Source: Isochrysis galbana (lineage: Eukaryota; Haptophyta; Isochrysidales; Isochrysidaceae). From it: a stretch of DNA of 64,000 bases. Within the stretch, counting starts at the first letter, position 1. Every line of letters begins with the position of its first letter. Made by a program: the position numbers and the translations under genes. The stretch lies in NCBI GenBank assembly GCA_018136815.1, contig CM030931.1:11400612-11464611 (forward strand). Direction: 5' to 3'. Below the pieces are notes generated by a model. The model worked only from the letters and a program-made list of their open reading frames with translations, did no database searches and was not told the DNA's origin. This document shows, one piece after another, positions 31,375-42,429 of this stretch.

Positions 31375-34058
31375 ATGAGCTCGTCGACCGGGCACGAAGC
31401 CGAGCATGAGCGCATGTCGCTCGTACATTTACCGGATGAGTGCATCACATACATCCTCTCACACCTCCCGCTCGCTGCGCTCGGCATGGCCGGGCGCACC
31501 TGTAGTGGCCTGCGTGCACTCACTAACGAGCCCGAGCTCTGGCGACGGCTGTGCGTGGAGGTGTGGCGCGTCGAGCCTCAGCCGGGCCACTCTGGCAAGC
31601 GACTCTTCTGTGAGCGCTTTGCGGCCTATCGCAACCTGACAACTCTCGGCATGCGCATCAGCAAACCATCATCGAACTGGCTTACTGAGGCCGCTGCGGA
31701 TGCTGCTTTAACAAACGGTGCCGACGCTTCGGTGAGTACCCGCTCGATACACCTCGACCTTCATGGCAACGCCGCTCAACCAATACTGCAAGAGATATGG
31801 TGGACGGGATCAGAGCAAGAGTCCGACGGCGAAACCGTCGGCGTCGCTGAGCTGCCAATGCCTCTGCCGGAATGGCCAGTTGGTGTCCCCACTCTGTGCG
31901 CACATCCCAATTACAGGGCGCCCTTGAGCGCGCGTCGCTTGAACCAGCTAGCATGAATGCGGGGAGCGAATCATCACGCATGGCCAAGAGAGCTGGTGGG
32001 GGGTTGTGGTAGGCAGTACCCTTTGCATCCGTCCGCATGAACGCTACCTCCGCAAGGCCACCTACGCCACCTTCTCACACTTCTCTACCCGTGTAGGAGC
32101 CTCCGTGCTTGTGAGGCTGCTCTTGGGCGACGGGCCCTTTACCAGCGAGGCCTTCATCTGCCCAAGAGCCCGAACGCCGACGAAGGCCAGGGCGCGTGGC
32201 GTGAATGGCAGCATCAGGTGCGCATGTTTCCGGCAGCTACTCAGCTTCACCTGTGCCACACTTGGCTTCCTTGAGCTCCCCACTAAAGCCACCACGCACC
32301 GTCGCTGTCTCTTCTATTCCCATCAGATTTCCAGACCTACGGCATCTAGCTGGGATATTTTGGTCATGCCCTCACCCGTCTCGCACCCTCTTGCCGCTCC
32401 TATCTTCAGGTTGAATATCTAGTCCAACAGGAAGCAAGAGAATTCATCACAGACCGTTGGGCAAATGCAGTCGGCGGTGGCCGAACACTCCATAGACGGC
32501 TGGGCAGGGCCATCGTTTCTTACTTTGAGATGGAAGTAGTTGATGCCGGAACACACGGCTTCATCTCCGTAGGATGGTGCAGAGAGGGGTAAGTGTGCCC
32601 ATTGCTTCATACCATGCCGAGCTTGCGAGCTGCCACACAAGCCTACCCAACGAGATCCACGCAGTAAGCTTGTCCTTGAATTCGGTGTGAGATGAACGGC
32701 TGCTCAGCCTGCCGCCGGCTTGGTGTCCAAAATGACGTTGTCGGATCTAGGCGAGGGATTGGAATCGTGTAAACCTTCTTAGATATTTGATTTTCGCCCT
32801 CTTGACCTCCGTAGATACTCGCAATTGCTGAAGCAGCCCGGATGGGAGGCTCGATCGTTTGCTTATCATGGGGATGACGGATGCGCCTACACTGGCTGCG
32901 GTTATGGTCGAAGATTTGCGCAGACGTTTGGGACGGGCCAGGTTCGATACACCGCTACTGGAAAACGTGTGGCTGTTTAGTCTAGGGCACTAGTGTGGGG
33001 TTTCAGCTCCTGAACAAAGTCTGGCACGAACTCTTTTGAAGATGAGCGCCATCGCTCCCTGTGCCTCTAGGTGGTTGGGTCCGGCCTCATCCACCCGCAC
33101 GGGCAGCGTGCAACAATTTTTTTTACAGTTGATGGTGTAGAAGTTGGCGCGCCGTTCCACATGAATGTACAGCGACCTCAACTTCTTCGGCCGTGCGTAG
33201 GTGTGCGGATCTTCTTAGCGCTCAGAGTATTTGGCCGAGTACCTGTTTTGGCTTCTTCGTTCGTAGCAGGCCTTCATTGCCCGTCCGTCTGAGTCCGTTT
33301 CTCAATGACTTGTAGGCTTGCATTCGCCTGGAGAACGAGTGCGTCTTCGTTTTGGCGGCTCTCCAGGTGACTTGCTGTCAGTCTCGCCTCCATCACCGCC
33401 ACGGCCTTTTGCCTTCGATCTATGCAGCGGTGTACGATTGCCATTTGGCGCCCACTTTCGTGAAGGTGCTCTACCTCTACCACTGGCCCACGTGATTCCT
33501 TGGGCACTCCATCATGTAGCAGCTCAAGCGTTAGATCAAGACACCGACGTCGAGCAAGGCAACGGGCCACAAACTGAAGCTCCCGTTGCAAGCTCAACGT
33601 GCGGAACGACGCATTCTGCTTCAACTGCCCCGGTGGACGTTCCAACGGTCATTGGCCGTGCAGCGGCATCTGTCGTGGCAGTTGCTGTCGCCGACGCATG
33701 TGGCACCCAGGTGGGCGCTGATGTCTACGAGCAATTTATCGTCGACCTCGGGAGCGGGATGACCGCGCCAACATCCGGGCGGGAGGAAGGTCTAGCCGAA
33801 TTGTGTAGGTACATAAAGTGCCACGTGGACACGCTGCATCCGTCGTGGGGCTACGAGACTGTGGATGAGCTACCATTTCCACTACTCAAGCAATTGTGTA
33901 GACAGTTGATCCATAGACAAATCACCCACACGATGGGCCAGCAAATGATGGAAGAGGAAGACGACGACGATGACGACGACGACGACGATGACGATGCGGG
34001 GGATCATGATGCGGGGGAGTATGACGGCCAGCATGTCGTAGGTGAGGCTTCTTTTTAG
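31375..34058 (+). CDS. F-box protein with C-terminal SPRY domain (7 exons)
   Basis: Exons: 31,375-31,731; 31,917-32,008; 32,097-32,217; 32,410-32,588; 32,815-32,941; 33,071-33,200; 33,316-34,058. Six short GT-AG introns with matching phases; product 582 residues. Residues ~14-65 are an F-box (VHLPDECITYILSHLPLAAL ... NEPELWRRLCVEVW), which would dock to SKP1 in an SCF ubiquitin ligase. Residues ~220-370 are a B30.2/SPRY domain: YFEMEVVDAGTHGFISVGWC, PGWEARSFAYHGDDG, GSGLIHPHGQRATIFFTVDG, RPCVGLHSPGERVRLRFGG, then PFAFDL after a proline-rich insert. The SPRY would bind substrate. The C-terminus has an acidic run (EEEDDDDDDDDDDDD). The pairing recalls animal FBXO45 in domain order only. Exons 2 and 3 are the least certain; the rest are fixed by the SPRY fold. 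Confidence 0.82.
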
Positions 34059-34059
34059 A

Positions 34060-34970
34060 TTACACACGGATGTAAGTGCATAGAGAGTGTCAATGAGGGG
34101 TGACGCCACTCGAAGTTTGAGGAGACGTCGCACCTTCAAAGTTCGATGGGCGCAGTCAACCGTAGTCATCTTCAGTGAGAAAAACAAAAAGTTGATATGG
34201 AAATTTGGAGAAAAGAGGAAAAGAAATTGCTTCGGGGAAAATTCTTAATATTCTCGTCGCGAGCGCAGCCGTGGGCTCACTGTTGAGCTCTCACTCTCAC
34301 TCATGCGTTCTACACCCCCACATCGTGGAACACCCCCTACAAGAAACGGACCGGAAGTGCCGCCGCCTCACAGGCCCCAACAACTGGGAGAAACGGCTCC
34401 CGATACCCGAAAACACGTGAGAGCACATGGCTATTCTATACATATCTGTGATGATGACGGCGCGTCCCTTAGCGCACCTGCCCGTACGCCTTGACGTGTG
34501 TTGACCCATAGACACATACGCATATGCACCCCTTCGAATCTCCCCCCTCGCAAACCCCCGGCTCCCATTATAACTCTCCACAAAAAAATATTCTTGAAGG
34601 TGTCCGCTACGCTGCTTGTGACTCACCTCGCAAGCAATCTGCCCAAAGGTGAGATCAGCCTTGCTCAGTCACTTGGCGGCACTCCATCATGCGGACTTAA
34701 GCTCAGGCTCGCGGTACTTCTTCTTGAGCGTCTCGGCGCGCGTGGGGAAGACCCAGCCGAGCGCGCCCACCATTTAGATATCAAAGTCCCCCGGGCGAGC
34801 GCTAGCTTGGGTAACCGGGAATGGACGGGATGGAGGTTTGTCCCAGAAGCTAGAAGGGCAGAAGAGATCCACACACTATTCCATACTCCGCACTGTGCGC
34901 TCCTCTACAAGATTTTAATTGACACCCTTGACCAATGCCGAAATGCTCCAGCCCATCACGTGCTCACTCA
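34060..34970. other. Spacer between convergent genes
   Basis: A reversed partial copy of family A lies at about 34,436-34,600, ending next to ATATTCTTGAAGGTG, text that recurs inverted at 39,737 and 46,850. The rest holds the 3' ends of the F-box and CFAP57 genes. No other gene seen. Confidence 0.5.
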
Positions 34971-34974
34971 ATCG

Positions 34975-37900
34975 TCAATAGTGCTCACTTGACAACAATG
35001 TACGCACCTCTTCCCGCAATCGCGACACATCCGTCGGCGGCACCTCTCGTCGATAAGATGTGGATGCTGCCGACTGTAGGTGATCTCGATGGTGTCGGTC
35101 AGGGGCCGTGCTTAGTCTCCCTCTCACGAGTTGTCCACGGGATGCACTCGAGGTGATGGGCCTTCCATTGACACCATTAGCTGCACTTCCTTGCATCGGA
35201 ACGGCAGAAGAAGGACGGCGTAGCGTTGTGGCCGACGCTGGCCGGGGGATGGATGGTGTTTTAGGGGGAGTCGTAGGAGGAACAAAAAGGAGAATAGATG
35301 TGGAGGCTGAGCCAGGCTTCGCGATAGAACGTGCAGGTGTGCCCGGTCTTGTGTGTGCTATTGGAGCCTGTGGAACATTGTATTCTGCTGGTCGTTGGGA
35401 AAGTAACTGGGTTTGAAGCTGATCGTTCTTGCGCCGGAGTGCTTTATTCTCATATCGCAAGGAGTTAACCTCGGACAAGAGGACCTGATTCTCGGCGAGC
35501 TTCTTCTGAAGGTCAACCTTGGCTTGGTTTTCGGTGCGTCCGACGCGGAGCTTTACGGCATCAAGAGCGCGCTCCATGTGCATGCGCTGCCGATGGTTCT
35601 CGGCAAGAACCTCCTCCTCCGCCACACCAGGTGGACCGGCCGCTTCTCCCAGGTGTTCCCGCAGGCGCATGTTGAAGTCACGGTACATCTCCATGACACC
35701 ATCGCGCCAGTTGACAGGATCCGAAGACACGATAGTGTGAAGCTGCCGCCCTGCCTCAAAGAGAAGCTTTTCACGCTCAGCCAGCTCCGCACGAGCCGCA
35801 CGCGCCTCGGCTTGCACCGACTCGATGCGCGTCTGCTTTTCAGCTAGCTGCGTCTCCAGGCTGAGGGTAGATGCGTACTCACGCTGCATCTCAGCGTCGA
35901 GTTCGCGAATGGTTTCTCGCATGGCACCAATGGCCTCGTCTTTGGGCTCAACATCGCGCCGGATCTCACGAAGCTTATAATCGAGGACATACTTAAACTT
36001 CTCAAGCTCTTTATTGGCGGCTTTGACCTCGCCCATCCGCTTCTCCAAATCCTTAATCTCAGCCGCTCGTTCAGTGAGCTCCCGCCGTAGCAACCGTATC
36101 GTTCGCTCGGCTTCTAACTTTTCCTCTTTCACTGCTGACAAAGCCTCATCTCGCAAGGCCAACTGCCGCTGCGCGTGCTCAGCTTCTGCCGCAGCCGACT
36201 CCACTCGTTGGCGCAGAACTGCCGCCTCGCCACGCAACGTGCGTTGTATTTCTTTCTCCGCCTCAACACTAGCCAGTTTCTCTTGCACTGCAATTTCTGC
36301 CGCACGATCGTAGTCTTCCTCCTCTTGCTGGATTGTCGCTTCCAATTTTTTGCGAATGGCCTCTGTCTCTCGTCGGGTTGCGCGTGCACGCGCCTCGCCG
36401 TCTCCTTGTGCCGCGCGCAGCTCCTCCTTCAGCTGCGCCTCGCGAGCGCGGGCTGCCGCATGAACGGCGTGGATCTCCTGCTCAAAAGCCACCTCTGCTT
36501 CCTCTGCCTTTCGTCTCAGCGCCTCGTATCTTGCTGCCTCGAGGGCCAGCTTACGTTCGTATAGATGCTCAAGTTCCTCCGCCGCCCGCATGTGAGCCGC
36601 CTCCTTAGCTTCAGCTGCCGCGGCAGCCGCCTCCTCACGTGCAGCTGCTTCGCCCGCAACCTCTGCAGTTCGTGCCTCTGCCGCCGCAAGCGCTGCCTCA
36701 CCCTCAGCACGAGCTCGTCGCAATTCCTCGGCAAACTTTTGCTCACGCACATGTGCTTGATATTCGGCCTGCGCAGAGACGCGCTCCAACTTATCGCGAA
36801 GCTCAGCGGTGCCAGTGGCCGAATCGTTCATCGCAGACCTGGAAATGAGCACCGCGTCGATGGCGTCGCGTATGCGCTGCTCGCGGCGCCACTCGGGTTG
36901 TTCCTCGACTTGTGCTGCCGCCGCACCACCCAGTAGGCTCCATACGAAAATCTGGCCATCGTCCGACGCCGAAATCACTGTAGTTTCATCGTTAGTGAGT
37001 GCGATTCGCACGATTGGGGCGCCATGGGCCGACATCGACAGCATCGGTACGATTACGCCCCTCTCGCTTGTCGACGCTTGGTACAGCGGCCATGCATAGG
37101 CGCGCAGACCGCCATTCTGCATGCCCACGATGACAGTGCGATCGGCATGGGAGAGACAGAGCGCGCGAGGGCGAGCGTCGACCTCCACTTCGCCATGCGC
37201 CCCGGTGTTCACATGTGCGTCCGCGGCTCCCGTAGGTCCGGCACCTGCACCGAGGACGAGCCCTTGGATCTTGCCGGTATGTGCAGCAACAACAAGTGGA
37301 ATGCTGTTGCCACCTCGGGCGGCTGGCGCGAGAGCAACTGCCTCATACTGTGCTGACTTGAGGACATAGTCGTTTGCTACGACACGCTGACGGGTCCGCA
37401 TGTCCCACTCGTAGACAGCGCCGTCGTGGCCGCACGATACAAGTGCCGCATCGTCAGCTGACCATGCAACACCCTTTATCAGACCCGTGTGACCGCGCAG
37501 CAGCCCGAGTGCCTCGTGAGTGAATGTGTCAAACAGGTGGATGTGAGCGCCCGTAACTGCCGCAATGCGCCCACCACCGTGGGAAAACCGGGCCTCGCGC
37601 ACGCCTTTGGCAACAAAGCTCGCAACAAGCTTCAGGTCATCAAGCAGCACTTGATAGAGCCGAAGCTTATCCGCGAATCCCACAGCCACCATGTCGCCGC
37701 TCGGATGCAGCGAGAGGCAGAGAGGGGTGTCTGCTAATTCCTTGACGAGGAGGCACATGCGATTGGCGTAGTCCCATACGCGCACAGTGCAATCAGCTCC
37801 GCAGGTGGCAAAGATTGGCTTCGCAACACAGCAATCTAAACCATTTATAGACCCGCAGTGTACCCCGACGACACCACCGCCATTGAAGCTGAAGTGTGAA

Positions 37901-39120
37901 CCTTCGGGGTCGAGAAGTTCAATCGCAGAGAGCGGAAAGCTGGCCATCTGCCCGCAAGATGTCATCACGATCAGAGTTTCCTGTGAGCTGCCAGTACACA
38001 TGGATGTGATATCGGTTGTCTCACGCCTCCACGATTTGACATCCCCACTAGGCCTCGAGTCGGAATCCGTAGCGATTGTGGTGGCCGCACCTCTACCTCC
38101 ACTGCTTTGGGGAGGCGAGCAGGTGAAGGTGCGTGTCTGTGAGAACATTCCGGCGGAGTCTCGTTCCAATAAGGCAAGCAAACCATCCGCGCCGCTAACC
38201 AATAAGCCCCGCGCACATGCCATTGCATGGATCGCACGCGGCGGCGGTCGGGACTGATCGTCCCACACGGCGCGAATCAGAGTCAAAGACTGGTTGAGAT
38301 CTGTCCCGCCGGCGAAAAAATGCACGTTTCCATCCTCTGTGAGTGCACATAGCGTGGAGGAGCCTTTCTTCTCTCCTTCCATGGCCACGGATTTCCGAAC
38401 ATTTGAAGAGCTACCCTCCGTCTTGGATGCTGGCTTGAGCCAGCAGTGGTGGTTGTAATCTGGTTGGACACCGCTCCGCTTACCAACAGAGACGACTGTT
38501 TCCTTCAGATGGATTTCGTCTTCCAGTTGCCAGAGACGTAGCGAGCCTGTACCTGATGTGCACAATGTTATGTACTTGCTCTCGACTGGCATGAAGCTCA
38601 CCCTTGTGTGCAGACCTGGCTGCTTCACACACGAAATGATCCGCCCCTTCTCTATTGTCCACAGCACAAGCATGAAGCTTGGCGCCATAGTCACCGCAGC
38701 CAGCTGCTTCCCATCTTGTGAGAATGCTGCACTAACGAAACGGCTAGTGCTTGCCTCCTGGCATGTAAGAGTACGGAGCCGACGTGACGTTTGCAGACTG
38801 TAGTATGCCACCCCTGGAAGAGCGTCCCCGACTGCCTCTTCGCACACGGCCACATGTTTGCGAGATGGCGAGAGCGCTAGAGCGAGCGGCGTGCCCACAC
38901 GCTGACCAGCAATCACAAAGGACATCTGGTTTGTCTCGAGGTTGTGCCGCGCGAGCACTCGGCCCTGTGGGTAGAGCACAGTGGAGTCGTCGAGGGCGAG
39001 GATGGTGTTGAGCACGCCGGAGTGGAATCCGAGCCCCCAGTCCAGCTGCATTTTGGTCGGCTGGCCGGTGGCGCGCTCGGTGGCGGCCTCAGGTGGCTCT
39101 GCCCCCTCACCGTCGTCCAT
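34975..39120 (-). CDS. CFAP57: CFAP57 (FAP57/WDR65), WD-repeat and coiled-coil axonemal protein
   Basis: One uninterrupted frame from the ATG at 39,120 encodes 1,381 residues. Residues ~25-740 are WD repeats (WGLGFHSGVLNTILALDDST; CTVRVWDYANRMCLLVKEL; RGHTGLIKGVAWSADDAALV; VISASDDGQIFVWSLLGG). Residues ~760-1,250 are nearly all coiled coil with KIESV/EKRM-type heptads. The tail is Ser/Pro/Arg-rich (PGTPARSIAKPGSAST). Order and length fit CFAP57, an adaptor of motile cilia; in Chlamydomonas FAP57 helps place inner dynein arms on the 96-nm axonemal repeat. The gene implies a flagellated cell. It has no intron, unlike most neighbours, and at 1,381 residues is a little longer than the roughly 1,250 usual for the family. 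It converges on the F-box gene. Confidence 0.9.
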   Translation of the reverse strand: MDDGEGAEPPEAATERATGQPTKMQLDWGLGFHSGVLNTILALDDSTVLYPQGRVLARHNLETNQMSFVIAGQRVGTPLALALSPSRKHVAVCEEAVGDALPGVAYYSLQTSRRLRTLTCQEASTSRFVSAAFSQDGKQLAAVTMAPSFMLVLWTIEKGRIISCVKQPGLHTRVSFMPVESKYITLCTSGTGSLRLWQLEDEIHLKETVVSVGKRSGVQPDYNHHCWLKPASKTEGSSSNVRKSVAMEGEKKGSSTLCALTEDGNVHFFAGGTDLNQSLTLIRAVWDDQSRPPPRAIHAMACARGLLVSGADGLLALLERDSAGMFSQTRTFTCSPPQSSGGRGAATTIATDSDSRPSGDVKSWRRETTDITSMCTGSSQETLIVMTSCGQMASFPLSAIELLDPEGSHFSFNGGGVVGVHCGSINGLDCCVAKPIFATCGADCTVRVWDYANRMCLLVKELADTPLCLSLHPSGDMVAVGFADKLRLYQVLLDDLKLVASFVAKGVREARFSHGGGRIAAVTGAHIHLFDTFTHEALGLLRGHTGLIKGVAWSADDAALVSCGHDGAVYEWDMRTRQRVVANDYVLKSAQYEAVALAPAARGGNSIPLVVAAHTGKIQGLVLGAGAGPTGAADAHVNTGAHGEVEVDARPRALCLSHADRTVIVGMQNGGLRAYAWPLYQASTSERGVIVPMLSMSAHGAPIVRIALTNDETTVISASDDGQIFVWSLLGGAAAAQVEEQPEWRREQRIRDAIDAVLISRSAMNDSATGTAELRDKLERVSAQAEYQAHVREQKFAEELRRARAEGEAALAAAEARTAEVAGEAAAREEAAAAAAEAKEAAHMRAAEELEHLYERKLALEAARYEALRRKAEEAEVAFEQEIHAVHAAARAREAQLKEELRAAQGDGEARARATRRETEAIRKKLEATIQQEEEDYDRAAEIAVQEKLASVEAEKEIQRTLRGEAAVLRQRVESAAAEAEHAQRQLALRDEALSAVKEEKLEAERTIRLLRRELTERAAEIKDLEKRMGEVKAANKELEKFKYVLDYKLREIRRDVEPKDEAIGAMRETIRELDAEMQREYASTLSLETQLAEKQTRIESVQAEARAARAELAEREKLLFEAGRQLHTIVSSDPVNWRDGVMEMYRDFNMRLREHLGEAAGPPGVAEEEVLAENHRQRMHMERALDAVKLRVGRTENQAKVDLQKKLAENQVLLSEVNSLRYENKALRRKNDQLQTQLLSQRPAEYNVPQAPIAHTRPGTPARSIAKPGSASTSILLFVPPTTPPKTPSIPRPASATTLRRPSSAVPMQGSAANGVNGRPITSSASRGQLVRGRLSTAPDRHHRDHLQSAASTSYRREVPPTDVSRLREEVRTLLSSEHY

Positions 39121-40700
39121 CTCGCGCTGCAGACGGATAGCGGCGCGGCGGGCTAAGAGCGAAACGGCGCTTCTTGCTCCTGACCGTTCACACCTGTCCT
39201 ATTTACTGCCGGCCAAAATCACCGAAATAGGTGCGTCGGCTCAACGCGTTTCTACCGCGGCCCCGGGCAGAAGGGGCTTCAACGAGAGAAACTCGACTCG
39301 AATCGCGAGAAGAAAGGCAGGTTGACTTTGGGCAGAGGCGTCGTGTCCCCCCCCCCGCTTGCGACCGATTGCTCACGCGCCACGCGCCAACGCACAACGC
39401 TCACGTCTCACGTGCCAACTCACAACGCAGCTTGCAGCTAGCTATAGGCTATAGGTGAGTGGTACAATTTGTAGGGCGGTCAAACAGGGCTTTTAACTTC
39501 TAAGGCAGCCAAAAGAACGGGCGGTCTAGAGCTCAAAATTCGCCCTTTTGCCCAATTTTCAATTTTCGAGCCCTCCGTGCTCCGTGCCGGACAAAAATTC
39601 TCCCTTTAGACGTCAAAAAAGAGCCGGCGAAAAGGGGAGTGCGGTTGGGGCGAGGGCGAGGGCGAGGGCGATATCAGATGTGGATGTGGACCCCAGTAGA
39701 AGGGATCGCGCATAGCAGATAGCAGCGTAGTAGTCACCTTCAAGAAGATTTTTTTCTCTGTGTCTGTGTGGACATGTTGCGTGCATCGGGCTAGTATCTA
39801 GTATGAGCCATCATGTAGGTACGTGGGGCTGCGTGAGAGGGGTGCTTGCCTCTTGTCTCAGCCGTGTTCACTTTGACTTTGAGGGGGAGGGTCTGTATTA
39901 GTGACTTCTAAATTAGTGGGTAGTTGTCTCCGTCTCTGTTCACTTTGGTGGCTTGTGGCTTGTGGCTTGGGGAGTAGTAGGTAGTTGACTATGTTCGTTT
40001 TTGGACCCTTTAAAGGTTTCAATCAGTTGCTATGTTCAAACGGTCAAAAAGTTGTGGAGTTGTGGAGTTGAGTTCGCGTTCGACTATTTTAATACCACCT
40101 ACTTGTACGTCGCCACCAAGTCTCACCTAGGAGTACCCAGCAGTCTTGCTCCAGCTCTCAGGGGGGGCGTTCGTTCGAGGACCATCCCCCCTTCAAGGGA
40201 CACACTTTGGCATCTATAATCTGAAGAGCTGAGGATATGGAAGAAGACACAAACGGGAAAACAAAGTCGTGCTCCAATATTGCAGCTTCCCGATCTTCAA
40301 AAAAAATTTGCGTCTAGATAAAAGAAGAGACGGCACTATCGATTAGAAATTTCGACGCGGCGGTCAACGAGAAGAGAGAAGAGACGCCGGGACGCGAGCA
40401 GCCTCTCCCCCCTCCCCCTCCCCTCCCCCACGCGCCCTCCTCTTCTTCCCCCCCGCGCGCGCGAAGTTTCCGTCCCGCCCCCCGATCCCCCATCGAGGCC
40501 TGCTGACCTTTTGCTCTCGGCGTCCCAATGATCTCATATGCAGCTGCCCTGCCGACAGTCGTCGCCTAAACTGCCGATCCGCAGCGCCAGACTGATTCGC
40601 GCTCCCAGCCCCGGCGGTAAGATAAATAAAGTAAGGAGTAGTGAGAAGAAGGTGCCCACAAGGGACGCGGGGGAGGTCGCCCCCCCACAAGGAAAGGGCT
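39121..40700. other. Spacer upstream of two divergent genes
   Basis: Presumably holds the promoters of CFAP57 (-) and the LRR gene (+). A GGGCGGTCAAACAGGG end of the TIR family is at 39,474 after TA, with no partner found. CACCTTCAAGAA-type text is at 39,737. A GAGGGCGAGGGC microsatellite is at 39,649-39,670. No gene seen; the frame at 40,001-40,219 looks spurious. Confidence 0.45.
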
Positions 40701-40706
40701 CTCAGG

Positions 40707-42422
40707 ATGAAGTGCTGCGGCTCCAAGGCGGAGCACCAGGTGGCCGCCGTCACTGTGAGCGGGCAGGCGCTCGCGCGCTGGCGGCGGGAAGGATGTAACG
40801 AGCTGGACGAGGTTCTTAGCACGGAGGCCGTCCGCCTCCTCGACGCACGCTGGCTGGTCGAGCTGAGCAGCAAGGGCAGTGTGCTCGGCCCACGGCAGTC
40901 GCTGCCAGAGCATGCCTTCCTCTCGCTCGCACAAGTCCAGATGGCAGCTGCGATCGTATGCGTTTCTCACTGTTGGCTGCAGCCTGACCATCCCGACCCG
41001 CGGGGGTACAACCTGCGAACCCTCGCTCGCGCGCTTGAGCTGCGTCTCAAGCATTCGCCTGGGCGGCAGGTTGCCGTCTTCTATGATTTCTGCTGTATTT
41101 TTCAGAAATGCCGCGGATCCAATGGGAAGCCGATGGGACACGTGATGGGCTGGGCTGCAGATGAGACGGATGCGGTAGGCCGTCTGACCGAGGAAGACGC
41201 GCTCTTTAGGAAGGCCCTGGGCAGTCTTGGCATACTGTACTCTCTTCCTCGCACTCACGTTTTCATGCTGACGGCATTCCCGCCCGACTATGAAGATTCG
41301 AACGCGTACACGCGCACCGGAAATGTGGCCCCATATGTGGATCGCGGCTGGTGCTTCTGTGAATCCTCATGGGCAATGATGGTGAAAGCTCCTGAGATGA
41401 CCCTCGATCTGGGTAAGGACACAGGCGAGGATCTATCAAATGCCGTCAATGCGGACACGGGCACCACGTGCCTCCCTTGGAATGCGTATGTCAACATGTG
41501 CAAGGTTGGCCGGCGAGCGCCGATCACCCCCGAGGCATTCGCTTGTTTTCTCGAGGAGAAGAACTTTACCAATGGTAGTACTGATCGGCCGCGAGTTGCA
41601 GCTCTATACCGAAATAGCTTTGAGGAACGGTTTGCTTCTGCATCTTGGTTGGGCTACACCTCCCTCGGCTGGGGTGTAGACGAGGCGCGCGCTGTTGCCG
41701 AAGTGCTCTCTGTCGGTGCGACTTCCAGCTTGCAGGAACTCAGTCTGCAATACAACTTGATTGGAGACGCAGGCGCCAAGGAGATTGCAAAAGGAATACC
41801 TCACGCACCGAAGCTACGCCATTTGCGACTTGGGAACAACGGTATAGGTGATGAAGGGGCGGAAGCGCTGGCAAGTTGCTTGCCTTCTGCAGTGGCTTTG
41901 AATGAACTTCGCCTAGGCGTCAATTGCATTGGAGCCAAGGGTGCGGCTGCCCTAGCTCGGTCACTCACGAATGCCGTGACACTTGAGCGGCTTCACCTAC
42001 ATGAAAACAATGTGGGTGATGTTGGTGCTGTAGCTTTGGCGAAGGTGGTCGCGTCTAGTTCTAGATTGCGGCTTCTGGTCTTGAACAAGAATGAGATCGG
42101 TGACAAGGGCGGCCTCGCTTTTGCCCAGGCGTTGCAGAATACTTCCGCGCTCGATACTCTCGCCTTAGGCGGCAATTTAATGAGCGATTCGGCCGCCCTG
42201 GCATTCGCCGCTGCGTTCCCGAACACGACTACTCTCAAAATGCTCGATGTCGGCTCCAACGCAATCGGGGTTGACGGTGCGCGCGCCCTCATTCAGGCCG
42301 CACCAAAAGCAGCTCAGCTATGTGAAATCGTGCTCCACGCAAACGCCATGAAGGACGACGATGCAGCTCTCGAGGCCCTGAGGAAGGAGTGCGTGGGTAG
42401 CAAAATCGCGATAGCCCTATAG
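40707..42422 (+). CDS. Algal HCW-type domain plus RNI-like leucine-rich repeats
   Basis: A single exon of 571 residues from the ATG at 40,707. MKCCGSK at the N-terminus suggests lipidation. Residues ~85-250 form a domain with H-C-W, D-F-C and G-W-C-x-C-E motifs (VCVSHCWLQPDHPDPRGYNL; AVFYDFCCIFQK; VDRGWCFCESSW), which I know from LRR proteins of many microalgae. Its function is not established; the motif layout is reminiscent of TIR-like or HET-like signalling folds. Residues ~330-565 are about eight ribonuclease-inhibitor-type repeats of 28 residues (LQELSLQYNLIGDAGAKEIA; LRHLRLGNNGIGDEGAEALA; LERLHLHENNVGDVGAVALA). A sensing or scaffold role is likely. The upstream frame without ATG is not counted. 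Confidence 0.85.
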   Translation: MKCCGSKAEHQVAAVTVSGQALARWRREGCNELDEVLSTEAVRLLDARWLVELSSKGSVLGPRQSLPEHAFLSLAQVQMAAAIVCVSHCWLQPDHPDPRGYNLRTLARALELRLKHSPGRQVAVFYDFCCIFQKCRGSNGKPMGHVMGWAADETDAVGRLTEEDALFRKALGSLGILYSLPRTHVFMLTAFPPDYEDSNAYTRTGNVAPYVDRGWCFCESSWAMMVKAPEMTLDLGKDTGEDLSNAVNADTGTTCLPWNAYVNMCKVGRRAPITPEAFACFLEEKNFTNGSTDRPRVAALYRNSFEERFASASWLGYTSLGWGVDEARAVAEVLSVGATSSLQELSLQYNLIGDAGAKEIAKGIPHAPKLRHLRLGNNGIGDEGAEALASCLPSAVALNELRLGVNCIGAKGAAALARSLTNAVTLERLHLHENNVGDVGAVALAKVVASSSRLRLLVLNKNEIGDKGGLAFAQALQNTSALDTLALGGNLMSDSAALAFAAAFPNTTTLKMLDVGSNAIGVDGARALIQAAPKAAQLCEIVLHANAMKDDDAALEALRKECVGSKIAIAL

Positions 42423-42429
42423 AATCTTG

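Noticed and set aside
33950-33999. Poly-aspartate GAC/GAT run as a non-coding microsatellite
   Set aside because: It is in frame at the C-terminus of the F-box/SPRY protein with mixed GAC/GAT codons, so it is treated as coding.
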